From contig CANMPD010000013.1 in NCBI GenBank assembly GCA_947499635.1, positions 1-64,000 on the forward strand: a stretch of DNA of 64,000 nt, read 5' to 3'. This document shows positions 46,939 to 56,076 of the stretch, one piece after another. This stretch comes from an uncultured Paracoccaceae bacterium. Lineage in GTDB: Bacteria; Pseudomonadota; Alphaproteobacteria; Rhodobacterales; Rhodobacteraceae. Below the pieces are notes generated by a model. It did not search any database. It had not been told where the DNA came from and was given only the letters and a program-made list of their open reading frames with translations. Each line of letters begins with the position of its first letter. The stretch's first letter is position 1. The position numbers and the translations under genes are program-made.

Positions 46939-47745
46939 TTAGCCGGCTTTTTGAATTTCCACACTATGTGGGTAAGGAATAGAAATGCCCTCAGCGTCAA
47001 AGGCTTCTTTTACGCCTTGGGTCATTGCAAACTTCAACTCCCAATAATCAGCAGCCTCGCACCACAGGCGGGTTGTTATATCGACTGAGCTGTCGCCAAG
47101 GTTGGTGACACGCACCCAAGGCGCTGGATCTTGTTTCACGCGCTCATCTGCAGAGGCAAGACGTGAAATGATGCTTTTTGCTTTTTCAATATCATCGCCA
47201 TAATCAATACCAAATGTGAGATCGACGCGACGCGTATCATGGGCGGAAAAGTTTGTGATGATTGAACCCCAAGCTTGGCCATTTGGAACGATGATTTGTA
47301 CGTTATCTGGTGTCACCAGCTCTGTTATAAACAGATTAACGTCTTTCACGGTCCCAGCTGTGCCACCGATGTCGACAAACTGACCCAATTTATACGGGCG
47401 AAACAGGATGAGCATAAAGCCGGCCGCGATGTCGCTTAATGTGCCTTGTAAGGCCAAGCCAATGGCCAAGGTTGCAGCACCCAACATGGCAACAAGACTT
47501 GTCGCTTCGATGCCGAAAATGCCTAAAACGGCGACTGCGACGATTGCCAGCAGCACCCAACGTATCATGCTTGCGGCGAAATTTCCCAGTGTATCGTCGA
47601 TATGCGGGGTCGCGTTGACACGGGCGCGTACTGTATTTGCCACCCAACCCGCAGCCATCCAGCCAAGGACCAGAACAGCCAAAGCTTTGGCGCCACTTAA
47701 AAGGATCGGCCAATATGAATAGGCTTGATCAATAACTTGTTCCAT
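46939..47745 (-). CDS. Small-conductance mechanosensitive channel (MscS family)
   Basis: The channel opens under membrane tension and releases solutes on hypoosmotic shock. From ATG 47745 (MEQVIDQAYSYWPILL) it has 268 residues, with three membrane helices (about 12-35, 60-80 and 86-115). The pore helix is rich in Gly and Ala (AMLGAATLAIGLALQGTLSDIAAGFMLI-type), followed by the beta domain (FVDIGGTAGTVKDV, IIVPNGQAWGSIITNFS) and the vestibule part. Ten codons upstream of the ATG belong to the ribosome-site region (GAGGAG). It is monocistronic, divergent from the Lrp-type regulator. Confidence 0.93.
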   Translation of the reverse strand: MEQVIDQAYSYWPILLSGAKALAVLVLGWMAAGWVANTVRARVNATPHIDDTLGNFAASMIRWVLLAIVAVAVLGIFGIEATSLVAMLGAATLAIGLALQGTLSDIAAGFMLILFRPYKLGQFVDIGGTAGTVKDVNLFITELVTPDNVQIIVPNGQAWGSIITNFSAHDTRRVDLTFGIDYGDDIEKAKSIISRLASADERVKQDPAPWVRVTNLGDSSVDITTRLWCEAADYWELKFAMTQGVKEAFDAEGISIPYPHSVEIQKAG

Positions 47746-47964
47746 CGTTCTCTGTCTCCTCTTTAGGCGTCTCATGCGCCTTTCGTAAAAGTTGATCGAT
47801 CCTAAAGTTATGAGTTTGACGTGTAAACAGTCAAATAATTACATTACAACTTATGCGTTAGGGGAATTTTGAATTTAAAATAAAACAATAAAAAGTGCAG
47901 ATTGGCCTTAATTTTCGAAGGCCATTCGCATAGTTTGAAATCGTCGAAATGTGGATGCTTTGAA

Positions 47965-48423
47965 ATGACACTTGATCAAACGGATCGGCGCATCCTCTCT
48001 GTTTTACAAAAGAAAGGGCGTGTTTCTAATTCTGACCTCAGTGAACAGGTAAACCTGTCCGCGTCAGCATGTCACCGACGGGTGCAGCGGTTGGAAAACG
48101 AAGGCTATATTCGCGACTACGTCGCCTTGCTGGATGCGCGTAAATTACAAGTTCCCACAACGGTTTTTGTTGAAATCACGTTGTCGGGGCAGGCGGATGA
48201 GGTTCTCGAGGCATTTGAAAAAGCGGTGCGATGTATTCCGGCTGTATTGGAGTGTCATTTGATGGCAGGTACGGCGGACTATATTCTTAAAGTGGTCGCT
48301 GAGAATACCGAAGATTTTGCACGCATTCACCGCCAGTCTCTTGCACGATTACCAGGCGTCGCCCAAATGCAGAGCTCGTTTGCGTTGCGCACCGTATTTA
48401 AAACCACGGCTCTGCCAGTCTAA
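47965..48423 (+). CDS. Lrp/AsnC family transcriptional regulator
   Basis: The 152-residue protein starts at ATG 47965 (MTLDQTDRRILSVLQKKGRVSNSDLSEQ). Its N-terminal helix-turn-helix (about 1-60, LSASACHRRVQRLENEGYI) is followed by a RAM ligand-binding domain (about 65-145), with VLECHLMAGTADYILKVVAENTEDF. Such regulators bind DNA as oligomers and respond to amino acids. No amino-acid gene is adjacent, and the effector is unknown. Codons reaching back to 47902 lack family similarity. Confidence 0.92.
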   Translation: MTLDQTDRRILSVLQKKGRVSNSDLSEQVNLSASACHRRVQRLENEGYIRDYVALLDARKLQVPTTVFVEITLSGQADEVLEAFEKAVRCIPAVLECHLMAGTADYILKVVAENTEDFARIHRQSLARLPGVAQMQSSFALRTVFKTTALPV

Positions 48424-48606
48424 TTCTGTGCTAGAGGGCTGATATTGCTTAGTTGTAGAGTAAAGGGCAAGCTTTTGCTCTTGCAGCGCGATGTGATCCC
48501 ATGTGTTCAAGATCGCGGGAAACTTTAAACTTTTATCGTTTCTGACATTAAAAGATTACATGTAACGGTTACCGAACCACTGACTTTAAGACAAAGGAAT
48601 ACCAAC

Positions 48607-49524
48607 GTGAGCAGCGAGACAGATAACACCACATTTGATTGGTTGGAAGCCGAGCTGCAGGATACGTTGGACGAAGACTTTGAGATCGAATTCGCAGAAC
48701 CCATGCTGTCTATGGAATTGCGTAAGATCTACAAAGAACAACACCCTGAAATGCTGGACCGTAAGGTCTACTTCCAAAATCTATTGCGCCTCCAAGCTGA
48801 GCTGATCAAGCTACAGGATTGGGTTCAACATACGGGTGCCAAAGTTTGCATCATTATGGAAGGGCGCGACAGCGCCGGCAAAGGTGGCGTGATTAAGCGG
48901 ATTACGCAACGTTTGAATCCGCGTATCGCCCGTGTCGTTGCGCTTCCAGCGCCATCGCGGCGTGAACAGAGCCAATGGTATTTTCAACGTTATGTTCCAC
49001 ATCTGCCAGCGGGCGGTGAAATCGTTCTGTTTGACCGGTCATGGTATAACCGCGCAGGTGTTGAACGTGTCATGGGCTTTGCCGATGATCAGCAGGTTGA
49101 GCAATTCTTACAAGATGTCCCAGAATTCGAACGTATGCTTGTGCGTTCTGGTATAATTGTTTTGAAATATTGGTTCTCGATTACTGACGAAGAACAACAG
49201 CTGCGGTTTATGATGCGCATTCATGATCCAATGAAACAGTGGAAATTGTCTCCTATGGATTTGGAAAGCCGTGTGCGTTGGGAGCAATACACGAAAGCCA
49301 AAGAAGAGATGTTCGAGCGGACAAATATCGCCGAGGCCCCTTGGTTTGTTGTGGAAGGAAACGACAAAAAGCGAGAGCGGCTCAATTGTATTGAGCATAT
49401 CCTGTCGCGGATCCCCTATGAGGAAGTGCCACACGAAAAGGTAAGCTTGCCTGACCGTGAGTACAATCCAGACTACGAACGTCAGGTGCTCCCAGATGAG
49501 TTGTACGTTCCGAAAATCTACTAA
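48607..49524 (+). CDS. ppk2: Polyphosphate kinase 2, class I type
   Basis: PPK2 uses polyphosphate to phosphorylate nucleoside diphosphates (class I), or can make polyphosphate in reverse. The single-domain 305-residue protein has Walker A EGRDSAGKGG (about 80-89), the lid PSRREQSQWYFQRYV and Walker B VLFDRSWYNRAGVERVMGF. The start is GTG 48607, behind AAGGA. The class I assignment, by single domain and overall similarity, is inferred. It is monocistronic. Confidence 0.93.
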   Translation: MSSETDNTTFDWLEAELQDTLDEDFEIEFAEPMLSMELRKIYKEQHPEMLDRKVYFQNLLRLQAELIKLQDWVQHTGAKVCIIMEGRDSAGKGGVIKRITQRLNPRIARVVALPAPSRREQSQWYFQRYVPHLPAGGEIVLFDRSWYNRAGVERVMGFADDQQVEQFLQDVPEFERMLVRSGIIVLKYWFSITDEEQQLRFMMRIHDPMKQWKLSPMDLESRVRWEQYTKAKEEMFERTNIAEAPWFVVEGNDKKRERLNCIEHILSRIPYEEVPHEKVSLPDREYNPDYERQVLPDELYVPKIY

Positions 49525-49698
49525 CCACATCACACCAGATCACGACGAGGCTACCTGACGAAGGTAGTACCGAGTGTATGGTTCTGGGTGTTAGGGGTGC
49601 GATATTGAGATGATCGGTTCTCAATGGCAACAGACGCCTGATTTTACCAAAAGCTTTCTTTGCATAGGTAATGAACTGTCGCTAAACGAGGGCAAGCC

Positions 49699-49720
49699 GG
49701 TTGTGTTTTGTTACACAACC
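49699..49720 (+). other. Hairpin in the nudC leader
   Basis: GGTTGTGT and ACACAACC pair perfectly around TTTGTT, 30 bases upstream of the nudC start. No T run follows. It may be an operator or an mRNA structure. Confidence 0.4.
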
Positions 49721-49749
49721 TGAATATTCCGGTTTGCGAGGTTATGAAA

Positions 49750-50724
49750 ATGCGCGATAAGCAGGTTACCTTTGGTGGCAGCAGTTTGGATCGTGCTGCA
49801 CATGTGCGTGTTGATCCAGAACGGTTGATGTCGCTGAAAGCAGACGTGGCAAGCCGTGTGGCGGTTTTTTGGCGTGGAAAACCACTATGTACCTATGAGG
49901 ACCAGACTGCAGACGGGCTGGTCCTCCTGCCGCTGGACCATACGTTGCTGAATAACGCGCTGGATCAGTTGATCTTTTTAGGGCTGAATGAAACAGGCGG
50001 CGCATATTTTGCTGCTGACATTAGCGCATGGGAACCTGATCCCGACGAGAGCGGAATCGAGGGGCAAGTTTTCGATTCAAGCGTGCAACGGCACCCTGGG
50101 TTACCTGCCAATTATGCGTTTGCCGATCTGCGTAATGTGATGACATTTCTAAGCGCGCGTGAGGCAGAACTGGCAGCGACTGCGCGTGCGGTGCTAAGTT
50201 GGCATGACAGTCACCAGTTCTGTTCCAAGTGCGGTGCTCCTTCTGCATTGGCCCAAGCAGGCTGGCAGCGAAAGTGTACACAGTGCGAGGCGCCACATTT
50301 TCCACGTACTGATCCCGTCGTCATTATGTTGGTTACGTATCAAGACCGGGTGCTTATGGGGCGCTCCCCTGGTTGGCCCGAGGGGATGTATTCTTTATTG
50401 GCCGGATTTGTCGAGCCGGGCGAAACCATCGAAGCAGCGGTGCGTCGTGAAGTGCTTGAGGAAACTGGCGTGCAGGTTGGTCCTGTTATGTATCAAGCCA
50501 GCCAGCCTTGGGCGTTTCCAATGTCACTAATGTTTGGCTGTTCTGCACAAGCCACCTCGGAAGAAATTACCATTGATCCAAACGAGATTGAAGATGCGAT
50601 CTGGTTGAGTAAACAAGAGGTAATGGATATCTTCGCAGGCGTTCACCCGCGTATTACACCAGCACGCAAAGGAGCAATTGCTTATTTTCTCCTTGAAAAC
50701 TGGCTCGCAGATACGCTCGGGTAA
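49750..50724 (+). CDS. nudC: NAD(H) pyrophosphatase / RNA NAD-decapping enzyme
   Basis: NudC splits NADH into NMNH and AMP and removes NAD caps from RNA. From ATG 49750 (MRDKQVTFGGSS, GAGG eight bases upstream) it has 324 residues. The zinc ribbon is CSKCG...KCTQC (about 160-185). The Nudix box is GFVEPGETIEAAVRREVLEETGV (about 220-242). The NudC signature SQPWAFPMSLM (about 255) distinguishes it from other Nudix enzymes. Start codons at 49708 and 49744 are possible but too close to, or lack, a ribosome site. Confidence 0.92.
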   Translation: MRDKQVTFGGSSLDRAAHVRVDPERLMSLKADVASRVAVFWRGKPLCTYEDQTADGLVLLPLDHTLLNNALDQLIFLGLNETGGAYFAADISAWEPDPDESGIEGQVFDSSVQRHPGLPANYAFADLRNVMTFLSAREAELAATARAVLSWHDSHQFCSKCGAPSALAQAGWQRKCTQCEAPHFPRTDPVVIMLVTYQDRVLMGRSPGWPEGMYSLLAGFVEPGETIEAAVRREVLEETGVQVGPVMYQASQPWAFPMSLMFGCSAQATSEEITIDPNEIEDAIWLSKQEVMDIFAGVHPRITPARKGAIAYFLLENWLADTLG

Positions 50725-50787
50725 TCGAGTATCAATATTAATACATGTGCTTTATAGAGTTGCACACTTATATCAAAGAGAGATCAC

Positions 50788-51252
50788 ATGCAGTTTGTTG
50801 CCAAAGAGGACACAAATACTCCGATCAATGAGTTGTTTGCGGCAATGTCTGATTTCGAGAGTTTTGAACGTTCAGCTATTCGCCGTGGCGTAAATGTCCA
50901 ACGTATTGGTGCCCTCGAAGATCTGCAAAATGGTCTGGGCTGGGATGTATCATTCGATCTGCGTGGGGTAAAACGCGACGTTAAGCTCAAGATATCTGAG
51001 TATAGCGGACCAACCCTTATCAAGATTGATGCCGAAGGCACGGGTTTGGTTGGCGAGCTGATTATTGAATTAATTGCGCTGTCCCCCAAACGAACGCGGC
51101 TTACAATGACGACGGTGTTAAAGCCGCGTACACTTGCCGGACGTGTCTTGCTTCAATCGCTGAAGTTGGCAAGAAGCAAGATCGCGCGCAATTACCGTAA
51201 GCGTGTGCGCGATTTTGTCGAGATTGCCGCCGGACGTCCTGCTGTGTCCTAG
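50788..51252 (+). CDS. SRPBCC-fold protein
   Basis: The 154-residue protein looks like a START/Bet v 1-type (SRPBCC) fold, with an N-terminal strand (QFVAKEDTNTPINELFAAMSDFESFER), a beta-rich centre and a long C-terminal helix (LLQSLKLARSKIARNYRKRVRDFVE). Such proteins bind hydrophobic ligands. No ligand can be predicted. There is no signal peptide. GAGAG precedes the ATG. It lies 63 bases after nudC and converges with pheA. Confidence 0.8.
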   Translation: MQFVAKEDTNTPINELFAAMSDFESFERSAIRRGVNVQRIGALEDLQNGLGWDVSFDLRGVKRDVKLKISEYSGPTLIKIDAEGTGLVGELIIELIALSPKRTRLTMTTVLKPRTLAGRVLLQSLKLARSKIARNYRKRVRDFVEIAAGRPAVS

Positions 51253-51259
51253 TGTGGAT

Positions 51260-51289
51260 CAGATCGCAGGCGCTAGCGCTGGCGATCTG
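51260..51289. terminator. Convergent hairpin at the end of pheA
   Basis: CAGATCGC and GCGATCTG pair perfectly. The loop itself contains the palindromic GCGCTAGCGC. The structure includes the pheA stop codon and may terminate both convergent transcripts, though T runs are lacking. Confidence 0.5.
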
Positions 51290-52103
51290 CCGGATAGACC
51301 CCTAGTATTTTGATATTGTTGGTGAAATACTGTAATTCGTCTAGGGCAAGTTTGACGTTGGCGTCGTCTGGATGCCCGTCTATGTCCGCGTAAAACTGTG
51401 TGGCAGTAAACGATCCACCCACCATATAACTCTCCAATTTGGTCATATTGACGCCATTGGTCGCAAATCCTCCCATGGCTTTGTACAGGGCTGCGGGAAT
51501 GTTGCGGACTTCAAAGACAAAACTGGTGATCATCCCCTGATCCCCTCTACGGCTGTGATCAGGTTGACGTGCCATGGTTAAAAAGCGTGTGGTGTTATTA
51601 CCTTCGTCCTCAATGTTGCGGGCCAACACGTCTAGACCATAAATTTCCCCAGCCAATTCGCTGGCCAAGGCAGCCTGCGTTTTATCGCCTTTGGCGGCCA
51701 CCTCGCGTGCGGCACGGGCATTGTCTGAACTAACCCTGCCGCGAATAGCATTCTGTTCTAAGAAATTGGCGCATTGAGGCAGCAGGACCATATGTGAATA
51801 CGCCTCGGAGATATCCTCAAGCGTCGCGCCAGGGACTGCAAGCAGATTGATGTGAACCCGGACAAATGCCTCATCGATGATGTGTAACCCAGAATGTGGC
51901 AAGAGACGATGAATGTCCGCGACACGTCCATAAGTTGTGTTTTCAATCGGCAACATCGCCAGCTCTGCTTCGCCTGAGCGTACGGCGTTTATCGCATCTT
52001 CAAACCCTCGGCAGGGTAAGATTTCCATCTCAGGGCGCTTATTACGACAAGCTTCGTGGCTATAAGAGCCAGGTTCGCCTTGAATTGCGATTCTTTGGGT
52101 CAT
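51273..52103 (-). CDS. pheA: Prephenate dehydratase
   Basis: PheA converts prephenate to phenylpyruvate in phenylalanine synthesis. It is the monofunctional form without chorismate mutase. The 276-residue protein has a catalytic domain (about 1-180, with the TTRFLTMA motif around 170) and a C-terminal ACT domain (about 195-270), which includes LESYMVGGSFTATQFYADI and binds phenylalanine for feedback. It starts at ATG 52103. It is divergent from the cytochrome gene. Confidence 0.95.
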   Translation of the reverse strand: MTQRIAIQGEPGSYSHEACRNKRPEMEILPCRGFEDAINAVRSGEAELAMLPIENTTYGRVADIHRLLPHSGLHIIDEAFVRVHINLLAVPGATLEDISEAYSHMVLLPQCANFLEQNAIRGRVSSDNARAAREVAAKGDKTQAALASELAGEIYGLDVLARNIEDEGNNTTRFLTMARQPDHSRRGDQGMITSFVFEVRNIPAALYKAMGGFATNGVNMTKLESYMVGGSFTATQFYADIDGHPDDANVKLALDELQYFTNNIKILGVYPADRQR

Positions 52104-52237
52104 TTTTCGGCCTCGGCAACAATATCTTAGCGCAAACTCAACAGAGTGGGCATTTAGTCGCGGTGTCTACACCTTGTCAGGTGACAGGGGAAGCCTTACG
52201 CTTAATTTCAAGAGCCAGCCTACAGGAGTTCGCTAAC

Positions 52238-52744
52238 ATGTTTGATACGATGACACTGACGAAAGCCACAGCAGGGTTTTGCGGGGCCTTTTTGGTTTTA
52301 CTTCTCGCGAAATGGCTTGCGGGTGGGTTGTTCCATGTTGGATCTCATGGCGGTGAGGCCTCATACGTCATCGAAGTTGCAGATGCCGGCAGCAGTTCCG
52401 ATGAACCAGAGGTTGATTTCGCTGAACTCTTGGCTTCGGCAGATCCTGCAAAAGGGGCCAAAGTATTTCGCAAATGTACCGCGTGTCACAAACTGGAAGA
52501 TGGCGCGAATGCCACGGGCCCATATCTGTTTGGTATCGTAGACCGCCCCAAAGCCAGTGTTGGTGGCTTTGGCTATTCGGGTGCCTTGACCGCGCTTGGG
52601 GGAAATTGGACGCCTGAGGATTTGAACGGTTTTCTTGAAAAGCCTTCTGCCTATGCCAAAGGAACAACCATGAGCTTTGCAGGGCTGAAAAAGGAAACTG
52701 ACCGTGCGAATGTGATTGCTTACCTGCAATCGATTGGTCAATAA
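52238..52744 (+). CDS. Membrane-anchored cytochrome c (cytochrome cy/c552 type)
   Basis: This mono-haem cytochrome c carries electrons, probably between the bc1 complex and a terminal oxidase. From ATG 52238 (GGAG upstream) it has 168 residues. An uncleaved N-terminal membrane helix (about 9-31) is followed by an acidic linker (about 40-65) and a class I cytochrome domain with C80-x-x-C83-H84 and the axial M145 in KGTTMSFAGL. This layout matches alphaproteobacterial cytochrome cy/CycM. The longer frame upstream overlaps divergent pheA and is not the start. Confidence 0.9.
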   Translation: MFDTMTLTKATAGFCGAFLVLLLAKWLAGGLFHVGSHGGEASYVIEVADAGSSSDEPEVDFAELLASADPAKGAKVFRKCTACHKLEDGANATGPYLFGIVDRPKASVGGFGYSGALTALGGNWTPEDLNGFLEKPSAYAKGTTMSFAGLKKETDRANVIAYLQSIGQ

Positions 52745-52908
52745 AACTTGGGTTCGTAAGGCGATGTATTAAAATCGCACTTACGGGCTATTGCGCTTTA
52801 GAGATGGGTCTTTGCCAAAGGTTTTAACCTGTGCAGAGGCCTTTTTCGTTTGCAGCCCATCTTTACTGATCGCAGCCGTTGCATGGGTATCGTTAATTTG
52901 GTGCAATT

Positions 52909-52939
52909 GATTACAATCCTGTAATCACGTCTTGTAATC
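52909..52939. promoter_or_regulatory. Repeat cluster upstream of the yej operon, candidate operator
   Basis: GATTACA-ATCC-TGTAATC is a perfect 7-bp inverted repeat (52909-52926). A further TGTAATC follows (52933-52939), and a partial TGTAGTT lies at 52941-52947. The cluster sits about 90 bp upstream of yejA. It looks like a regulator site, and I cannot name the regulator. The rest of the 281-bp gap (52745-53025) shows nothing else. Confidence 0.5.
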
Positions 52940-53025
52940 CTGTAGTTGCGGGTCTTAGCTTGGTAAGAGTAAATCAGCTATTGATCAGAATTTTCGAATT
53001 CAACAGGCATGAAAAAGGACGATAG

Positions 53026-54966
53026 ATGACGCAACAATTCACCAACGTGGCCAAAGCTGCAAAGACATTCGCAGCACATCCTACATTGTCGTGGTCGAGT
53101 AAGGTTTTTGCGATATTCAGTCTGAGCGTCCTATCTGTTTTGGTTCTTATGCTCTGGGCGTTGCCTTCCAAAGCGCAAGAGACGCTGATTAAAAGCTATG
53201 GTTACAACTATTTTGGCAATCTGAAATACGATGCAGATTATCCCCATTTAGACTACGTCAACCCGGATGCGCCAAAGGGCGGTGAGATCTCGGTTTGGGC
53301 GCCTGGGGGCTTTGACAGCTTTAATCCATATACGCGCAAAGGACGTTCAGGGGGATATGGCAGTATCGGCCATGAAAGCCTGATGACCAGTTTTGCAGAC
53401 GACGCGACAGGGCTGTACTGCTTGCTATGTGAGACGATAGAATTCCCTGAAACGCTGGAATATGTCATCTTTGACCTGCGCTCCGAGGTTCGTTTTGCGG
53501 ATGGCACGGCCCTCACCGCAGAAGACGTTAAATTCTCGTATGATCTCTTTATCGAACAGGGACTGCCATCTTTCCGGGCGGCGTTTGGGGCGATGATCAC
53601 CACAGTCGAGGTTCTGGATGCGCATCGTGTGAAATTTGTGTTTTCTCCAGACAGCCCATTGCGCGACCGCATTGGGTTTGCAGGCGGGATTTCAGTGTTT
53701 TCCAAAGCCTGGTTCGAAGAGGGGGGGCACCGCTTAGACGAAGGGTCGCTAACCCCGATTATGGGCACTGGTGCGTATGAATTGGACAGTTATGACGTTA
53801 ATCGAAATATTGTCTACAGACGACGGGATGACTACTGGGGCGCAGAGCTGCCACAAAACCTAGGTCGCAATAACTTTGACCAAATTCGGGTGGAATATTT
53901 CGCTGATGGGGCTGCTGCGTTTGAGGCCTTTAAGGCCGGCGAATATACGTTTCGCAACGAAAACAGCTCTAAACAATGGGCCACGGGATATGAATTCCCG
54001 GGTGTTCAGTCCGGCGCGGTCAAGATTGAAACGCTGGCCAACGGAAATCTCGCGCAGGGGCAAAGCTATGTCTTCAACCTGCGCCGTGAAAAGTTTCAGG
54101 ACATCCGCGTCCGAGAAGCTATTGGCATGATGTTCAATTTTGAATGGTCCAATCAATCTTTGTTTTACGGGTTGTACGAGCGTACCCGCAGTTTCTGGGG
54201 GGGTGGCACCTATTTGGAAGCCACAGGAACGCCCAGCAAAGGGGAATTGGCTCTGTTAGAACCATTGGTCGCACGTGGTGATCTTGCACCCGAGATCTTG
54301 ACGGATGAGATCGTGCAACCTCCGGTTCTCTCCGAACGTCGTACGCTGGATCGAAAAGCCTTGCGTAGCGCCAGCGCGTTGTTGGACGAAGCAGGCTGGA
54401 GTGTTGGAGACGACGGGTTGCGCCGCAAAGATGGCGAGGTTCTAACCGTTGAGTTTCTATATTCCTCTCCGGCGTTTGATCGCGTGAACCTGCCATTCGT
54501 CGCCAATCTTGAGCGTCTGGGCATCAAGGCGGTCGCAAATCGGGTTGATTTTGCACAAGAGGTTGCGCGCACACGCGATTACGATTTTGATATGACAACC
54601 CATTCGTTTGTCATGAGCTGGGAACCGGGAAGCAGTCTGAAACAGTGGTTCCATAGCTCTGCAAAAGACGGCAGTTCTCGCAATTTGATGGGGCTGGATG
54701 ATCCGGCGGTGGATGCGCTGGTCGATGCAACCGTCGCGGCCAATACCCAAGATGATTTGACCGCCGGCGTAAATGCACTTGACCGTGTCTTACGTGCCAA
54801 GCGGTTCTGGGTGCCGCAGTGGTTCAAGAATGTCCACACGGTTGCCTATTTTGATCAATACGAACACCCCGAAAACCTGCCGCCATTTGCCCTGGGACAG
54901 CTGGATTTCTGGTGGTTCAACGAAGACAAGCACCAGTCACTCGTTGACGCTGGTTCGTTGCGATAA
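53026..54966 (+). CDS. yejA: Peptide ABC transporter substrate-binding protein (YejA type)
   Basis: YejA is a family 5 extracellular binding protein for oligopeptides, and in E. coli it imports the microcin C class. The 646-residue precursor has an unusually long N-terminal segment before the signal core (about 28-50), with cleavage at SKAQE. The mature start SYGYNYFGNLKYDADYPHLDYVNPDAPKGG is the YejA signature. AAGGA precedes the ATG. It is the first gene of a four-gene operon with permeases and a fused ATPase. The substrate range here is inferred. Confidence 0.9.
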   Translation: MTQQFTNVAKAAKTFAAHPTLSWSSKVFAIFSLSVLSVLVLMLWALPSKAQETLIKSYGYNYFGNLKYDADYPHLDYVNPDAPKGGEISVWAPGGFDSFNPYTRKGRSGGYGSIGHESLMTSFADDATGLYCLLCETIEFPETLEYVIFDLRSEVRFADGTALTAEDVKFSYDLFIEQGLPSFRAAFGAMITTVEVLDAHRVKFVFSPDSPLRDRIGFAGGISVFSKAWFEEGGHRLDEGSLTPIMGTGAYELDSYDVNRNIVYRRRDDYWGAELPQNLGRNNFDQIRVEYFADGAAAFEAFKAGEYTFRNENSSKQWATGYEFPGVQSGAVKIETLANGNLAQGQSYVFNLRREKFQDIRVREAIGMMFNFEWSNQSLFYGLYERTRSFWGGGTYLEATGTPSKGELALLEPLVARGDLAPEILTDEIVQPPVLSERRTLDRKALRSASALLDEAGWSVGDDGLRRKDGEVLTVEFLYSSPAFDRVNLPFVANLERLGIKAVANRVDFAQEVARTRDYDFDMTTHSFVMSWEPGSSLKQWFHSSAKDGSSRNLMGLDDPAVDALVDATVAANTQDDLTAGVNALDRVLRAKRFWVPQWFKNVHTVAYFDQYEHPENLPPFALGQLDFWWFNEDKHQSLVDAGSLR

Positions 54967-54974
54967 AATCAGCC

Positions 54975-56072
54975 ATGGCATCCTATATCCTAAGACGGCT
55001 CCTTTTGGTCATTCCGACATTGTTCGGGATTATGGTCATCAACTTTGCTTTGATCCAATTTGTTCCGGGGGGACCGATTGAACAGATTATTGCCCAGCAA
55101 CAGGGCGGCGGCGATGTGTTCTCCAGCTTCTCTGGCAGTGGCGGCGGAGAAATTTCTGGTGATATTGGTCTCGAAAATGCGGTGCCAAACCAATATTCAG
55201 GCGCGCGCGGTCTGCCGCAGGAATACATCGAAGAGCTTGAGCGCGAGTTCGGTTTCGACAAGCCACCGCTGCAACGGTTTGTGGATATGATGTGGAGCTA
55301 CATCCGGTTTGATTTTGGCGAGAGCTATTTCCGCAAAATTTCTGTTGTGGATCTTGTGTTAGAGAAAATGCCTGTCTCTATTTCGCTTGGATTGTGGTCC
55401 ACCTTGATCGCCTATCTGATTTCGATCCCGCTTGGAGTGCGTAAGGCATTGAAAGATGGATCAAAATTTGACAGCTGGACAAGTGCTATTATCATTGCGG
55501 CCTACGCTATACCGGGGTTCTTGTTTGCAATCCTTCTATTGGTGCTGTTTGCAGGCGGATCCTATTGGCAAATTTTCCCGCTTCGAGGGCTGACCTCTGA
55601 CAATTGGGAAAACCTCAGCCTTCTGGGAAAGATCGGGGATTATTTGTGGCATATCGCTCTGCCGATTATTGCCTCTACAATCTCTGCGTTCGCCACATTG
55701 ACGTTGCTGACGAAAAACTCGTTCTTGGATGAGATCAAAAAACAATATGTGATGACGGCGCGGGCCAAAGGTCTAAGCGACGCACGCGTGCTCTATAGCC
55801 ATGTGTTTCGCAACGCGATGCTGATTGTGATCGCCGGTTTCCCATCCGTGTTTGTTGGCATTTTCTTTTCCGGCAGTCTGATTATCGAAACGATCTTTTC
55901 CCTTGATGGTATTGGCCGTCTGGGTTTTGAGGCCACAGTGGCGCGTGATTATCCTGTGATGTTTGGCACGCTGTTTATCTTTGGTCTGATGGGGCTGGTT
56001 GTCGGTATTATTTCCGACATCATGTATGTTCTGGTTGATCCACGGATCGACTTTGAAAAGAGAGAGGGCTGA
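54975..56072 (+). CDS. yejB: Peptide ABC transporter permease (YejB type)
   Basis: The 365-residue inner-membrane permease has a first helix at 1-30, a long periplasmic insert (about 33-100, Gly-rich FSSFSGSGGGEISG, typical of YejB), and five further helices. The EAA-type loop for the ATPase includes YVMTARAKGLSDARVLYSHVFRNAM (about 257-281). It starts eight bases after yejA. It would pair with YejE to form the membrane channel. Confidence 0.92.
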   Translation: MASYILRRLLLVIPTLFGIMVINFALIQFVPGGPIEQIIAQQQGGGDVFSSFSGSGGGEISGDIGLENAVPNQYSGARGLPQEYIEELEREFGFDKPPLQRFVDMMWSYIRFDFGESYFRKISVVDLVLEKMPVSISLGLWSTLIAYLISIPLGVRKALKDGSKFDSWTSAIIIAAYAIPGFLFAILLLVLFAGGSYWQIFPLRGLTSDNWENLSLLGKIGDYLWHIALPIIASTISAFATLTLLTKNSFLDEIKKQYVMTARAKGLSDARVLYSHVFRNAMLIVIAGFPSVFVGIFFSGSLIIETIFSLDGIGRLGFEATVARDYPVMFGTLFIFGLMGLVVGIISDIMYVLVDPRIDFEKREG

Positions 56073-56076
56073 GATC

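Noticed and set aside
51253-51261. TGTGGATCA, reverse of the Caulobacter G-box TGATCCACA
   Set aside because: It is one isolated 9-mer at the end of a gene, far from dnaA. No cluster was seen.
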